Shown piece by piece: positions 13,277 to 14,889 of a stretch of DNA of 14,889 nucleotides (position 1 is its first letter; every line of letters begins with the position of its first letter). The notes beneath the pieces were generated by a model that worked only from the letters and a program-made list of their open reading frames with translations, searched no databases and was not told the origin of the DNA. The position numbers were made by a program, and so were the translations under genes. This DNA comes from SZAS-79 sp038329645. Its GTDB lineage: Bacteria; Pseudomonadota; Gammaproteobacteria; Burkholderiales; SG8-39. The stretch lies in NCBI GenBank assembly GCA_038329645.1, contig JBBQNG010000092.1, positions 1-14,889 on the forward strand. The letters are read 5' to 3'.

Positions 13277-13612
13277 ATGCATCAGCCAACGCTCGCGAAA
13301 TGGGCAGATCTTCTCGGACCGCTATTTCCCAAGGGTGCCGAAATCGCGCTCATGCCGCAGGTCAACCAGATAAGCGTGTGCTGGCTGCCTGGACCGGTTG
13401 ATGACGCAAAGCCGCGCAGCGTGGCGATCTCGATCGCTCCCCATGCTCTGAAGGAGTACCGCAATGCACAAGACGGGCAACGCGCCCGCGCCGACCGCAG
13501 GTTATTCGCCCATGTCCATTCGAGCCTGAAGCGCTATGCCGGAGCCGAGCCGGGCAGCGCAACTGGCGAGCTGACGATAGTCGTGGCCCCGGGCGATATC
13601 CTGTCCCGCTAA
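13277..13612 (+). CDS. Small hypothetical protein (111 aa), possibly DUF3022-like
   Basis: Protein of 111 residues from ATG at 13277 (MHQPTLAKWADLLGPLFPKG), ending GELTIVVAPGDILSR. It has no signal peptide or membrane segment. The pattern is a beta-rich first half (ISVCWLPG; RSVAISIAPHALKEY), a basic helical middle (RARADRRLFAHVHSSLKRY, 70-87) and a final beta strand. From memory this recalls the small DUF3022 family of Burkholderia, but I cannot confirm it. An earlier in-frame ATG at 13241 exists; neither start has a well-placed ribosome site. The balanced residue content supports a real gene. The TAA overlaps the TAG of the opposite-strand frame at 13609. Function unknown. Confidence 0.6.
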   Translation: MHQPTLAKWADLLGPLFPKGAEIALMPQVNQISVCWLPGPVDDAKPRSVAISIAPHALKEYRNAQDGQRARADRRLFAHVHSSLKRYAGAEPGSATGELTIVVAPGDILSR

Positions 13613-13851
13613 TGCACGGCTCCCGATACGCGCTGCCGCTCATACTGGTTCGCGTACAAGCCGATCTTGCGGCGCACATCGGGACGCTCGATCCCTTGCC
13701 AACTGTTCTGGATCTCGCGACTGGTGAACTCGACGGTCACCACATACACCCCGACCGGATCGGTTAGTCGCGCTGGAACGATCGAAGCGGCCGCCGGCAT
13801 CATCGAAGCCCGCGCGGATCCCGAGTAGGACAAAACCGGACGCTGCGGCAC
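13609..13851 (-). CDS. Possible small protein or gene remnant (up to 80 aa)
   Basis: Open frame from GTG at 13849-13851 (MPQRPVLSYSGSARASMMPA) or from the ATG pair about 16-17 codons in. The second half reads like a real protein (PVGVYVVTVEFTSREIQNSW, then IERPDVRRKIGLYANQYERQ), with alternating hydrophobic residues followed by a charged helix, unlike a frame arising by chance. I do not recognise it. No ribosome site is evident at the GTG, and in-frame sequence continues without a stop upstream for about 70 bases but without a standard start, so it may be the 3' remnant of a longer decayed gene. Its TAG shares bases with the TAA of the convergent small gene. Confidence 0.35.
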   Translation of the reverse strand: MPQRPVLSYSGSARASMMPAAASIVPARLTDPVGVYVVTVEFTSREIQNSWQGIERPDVRRKIGLYANQYERQRVSGAVH

Positions 13852-13995
13852 GCGGAACGTCGTGCAGGATCCTGACTCTCGCTGGCGCCCCGCGCTTACG
13901 GCCCAAATCGCCCTTGTCCGACAGCCTTGCGACTAGCGAGTACCGTGGACGGGCGCGGCCGCCAGGCCGCCCCGGCCAGTGCTCCGGCTAGCTAT
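13852..13995. other. Intergenic region downstream of the amidase
   Basis: Holds a GCGGCC-GCCA-GGCCGC hairpin (13955-13970) without a T-tract, about 26 nt past the amidase stop in its transcript, and a CAGGATCCTG palindrome (13865-13874). The hairpin may weakly end or stabilise the amidase message. No gene with convincing composition is seen. Confidence 0.35.
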
Positions 13996-14889
13996 TCACT
14001 TGACCGGCGACCGCTCGTGCCAGCCGGTCGCCTGCTGGTAGGCGTGACCCGCCGCGAACAGGTTGGCTTCGTCAAACTGGCGGCCGATCAGCTGGACGGC
14101 GGTCGGCATGCCGTCGGGCGTGAAGCCGGCGGGCACGGACAGGGCGGGCAGCCCGAGGAAATTCGCCGGCCGCGTGAGGCGCGTGATGGTATTCATGACT
14201 TTCATCATCGTTTCACCGCCGCCGACGTCGGTCGACGCAATGGTCGGGGTCTGGAAGTTGACCGAGGGCACGTGCAGCATGTCGGCCTTGCCGAACACCG
14301 CCGCGGAGAATTGCTTTAGAGCAACGCCGCGCAGCCGCAGGCTTTCTATATAAGTCGTGGCCGGCACCGCGAGCCCGAGCTCGAGGCGTGCACGCACCTG
14401 GTCGGAGTAGTCCCCGGGGCGGGTGCGCATCCAGTTGGCGTGCGCCGCAGCGGCTTCGGCGGCGATGATTATTACTGCCGCGTAGCTCCATGGCTCCATG
14501 TCGGGCAAATCAACCTCCACGATTTCGGCGCCCAGCTTGGCGTAGGTCTCGAGACTCGCCTGGACGAGGCTTTCGATTTGTGGATCCATCGCGTCGTGGA
14601 AATAGCGCTTGGTCGTGCCGATGCGCATGCCGCGCATCACGTCGCGCGACGGCTGCGAAAGGTGGGCCATGTAATCAGGGACCGCGTGCTGGCTCGCGGT
14701 CGGGTCGAGCGGGTCGGCGCCCGCGATTGCGCCCATGATCAGCGCGCAATCCTCGACCGTCCGCGTCAGCGGCCCCACTGTATCCATCGAGAAGGACAAC
14801 GGCATGGCGCCATGGCGCGAGACGCGGCTCCAGGTGGGCTTGATGCCGGCAAGGCCGCAGAACGTGGCCGGCGCGCGGATCGAGCCGCC
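13996..14889 (-). CDS. Amidase-signature family enzyme (5' part cut by window)
   Basis: C-terminal 297 residues of an amidase of the AS family (GatA/FAAH/aryl amidase type); full proteins are about 450-500, so roughly the first 150-200 are outside. The visible part begins inside the signature: GGSIRAPATFCGLAGIKPTW, whose Ser at visible position 3 is the nucleophile of the Ser-cisSer-Lys triad; the Lys and cis-Ser lie beyond the edge. Next come GPLTRTVEDCALIMGAIAG and a C-terminal LTRPANFLGLPALSVPAGF with GMPTAVQLIGRQFDE, which are standard family landmarks. It hydrolyses an amide bond to acid and ammonia. It is not GatA in a GatCAB operon as far as can be seen: no gatB or gatC follows within the window. 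The nearby Bug receptor could supply a substrate, but that is speculation. Confidence 0.92.
   Translation of the reverse strand, partial: GGSIRAPATFCGLAGIKPTWSRVSRHGAMPLSFSMDTVGPLTRTVEDCALIMGAIAGADPLDPTASQHAVPDYMAHLSQPSRDVMRGMRIGTTKRYFHDAMDPQIESLVQASLETYAKLGAEIVEVDLPDMEPWSYAAVIIIAAEAAAAHANWMRTRPGDYSDQVRARLELGLAVPATTYIESLRLRGVALKQFSAAVFGKADMLHVPSVNFQTPTIASTDVGGGETMMKVMNTITRLTRPANFLGLPALSVPAGFTPDGMPTAVQLIGRQFDEANLFAAGHAYQQATGWHERSPVK

Noticed and set aside
13119..13373. An 84-codon + strand frame overlapping the start of the 111-residue gene
   Set aside because: Arg/Ser/Cys-rich composition, no ribosome site, begins inside a hairpin region; it looks like a chance frame.
13865..13874. CAGGATCCTG palindrome
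   Set aside because: A single 10-bp palindrome in noncoding DNA without a promoter or second copy nearby is likely chance.
1..14889. CRISPR arrays, tRNA/rRNA genes, transposases, integrases, prophage genes or attachment-site repeats
   Set aside because: Read for direct repeats with regular spacing, tRNA-like cloverleaf segments and DDE/tyrosine-recombinase motifs; none was seen by eye, although a tool-based scan was not possible.

Overview
The window looks like a chromosomal segment of a high-GC betaproteobacterium, most likely of the order Burkholderiales. The clues are a Bug-type periplasmic binding protein (the orphan tripartite-tricarboxylate-transporter receptors greatly expanded in Bordetella, Cupriavidus and Variovorax relatives), a RlmK-like 23S rRNA methyltransferase, strong C/G third positions throughout, and a dense mix of small catabolic modules. 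No mobile element, tRNA, rRNA or CRISPR array was seen. Both ends cut through genes.

Positions 1-5044 hold a carbohydrate ABC transporter operon on the minus strand, transcribed from about 4844 leftwards: a GntR/FCD regulator, a MalK/UgpC-type ATPase, a Tat-exported family 1 solute-binding protein, and two permeases, the second cut by the window start. A strong 11-bp hairpin lies between the binding protein and the permeases. Divergently, 5045-6652 encodes a short-chain dehydrogenase closely resembling the DHRS6 / 2-keto-3-deoxy-L-fuconate dehydrogenase group, followed by a fumarylacetoacetase-fold hydrolase. These two look like the last steps of a non-phosphorylative 'diketo' sugar-acid pathway (2-keto-3-deoxy acid to 2,4-diketo-3-deoxy acid to pyruvate plus a hydroxy acid). 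A 17-bp FadR-like pseudopalindrome between the divergent units suggests that the GntR protein controls both. The substrate is probably L-fucose, L-rhamnose, a pentose or the corresponding acid; the sequence alone does not decide.

Positions 6653-10016 are mostly housekeeping-like. A bidirectional terminator separates the hydrolase from a convergent 58-residue Lys/Glu-rich small protein. Next come a stand-alone RlmK-type rRNA methyltransferase, possibly leaderless, a second SDR oxidoreductase, and a convergent Methyltransf_32-type SAM methyltransferase on the minus strand.

Positions 10059-13012 hold an overlapping pair, an RraA/HMG-aldolase family protein and an acyl-CoA-dehydrogenase-fold flavin monooxygenase, which look like a small catabolic unit, and a convergent Bug receptor gene. 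The Bug gene has a candidate promoter flanked by two clear inverted repeats. Positions 13013-13995 contain a more AT-rich intergenic stretch and one or two small unrecognised genes whose stop codons overlap tail to tail. The window ends in the C-terminal two thirds of an amidase-signature enzyme on the minus strand.

Nothing here can be shown to be a wholly new system. The most interesting parts are the divergent transporter/diketo-pathway unit with its operator, the RraA-monooxygenase pair with a mini-ORF in its leader, and the conserved-looking small genes.
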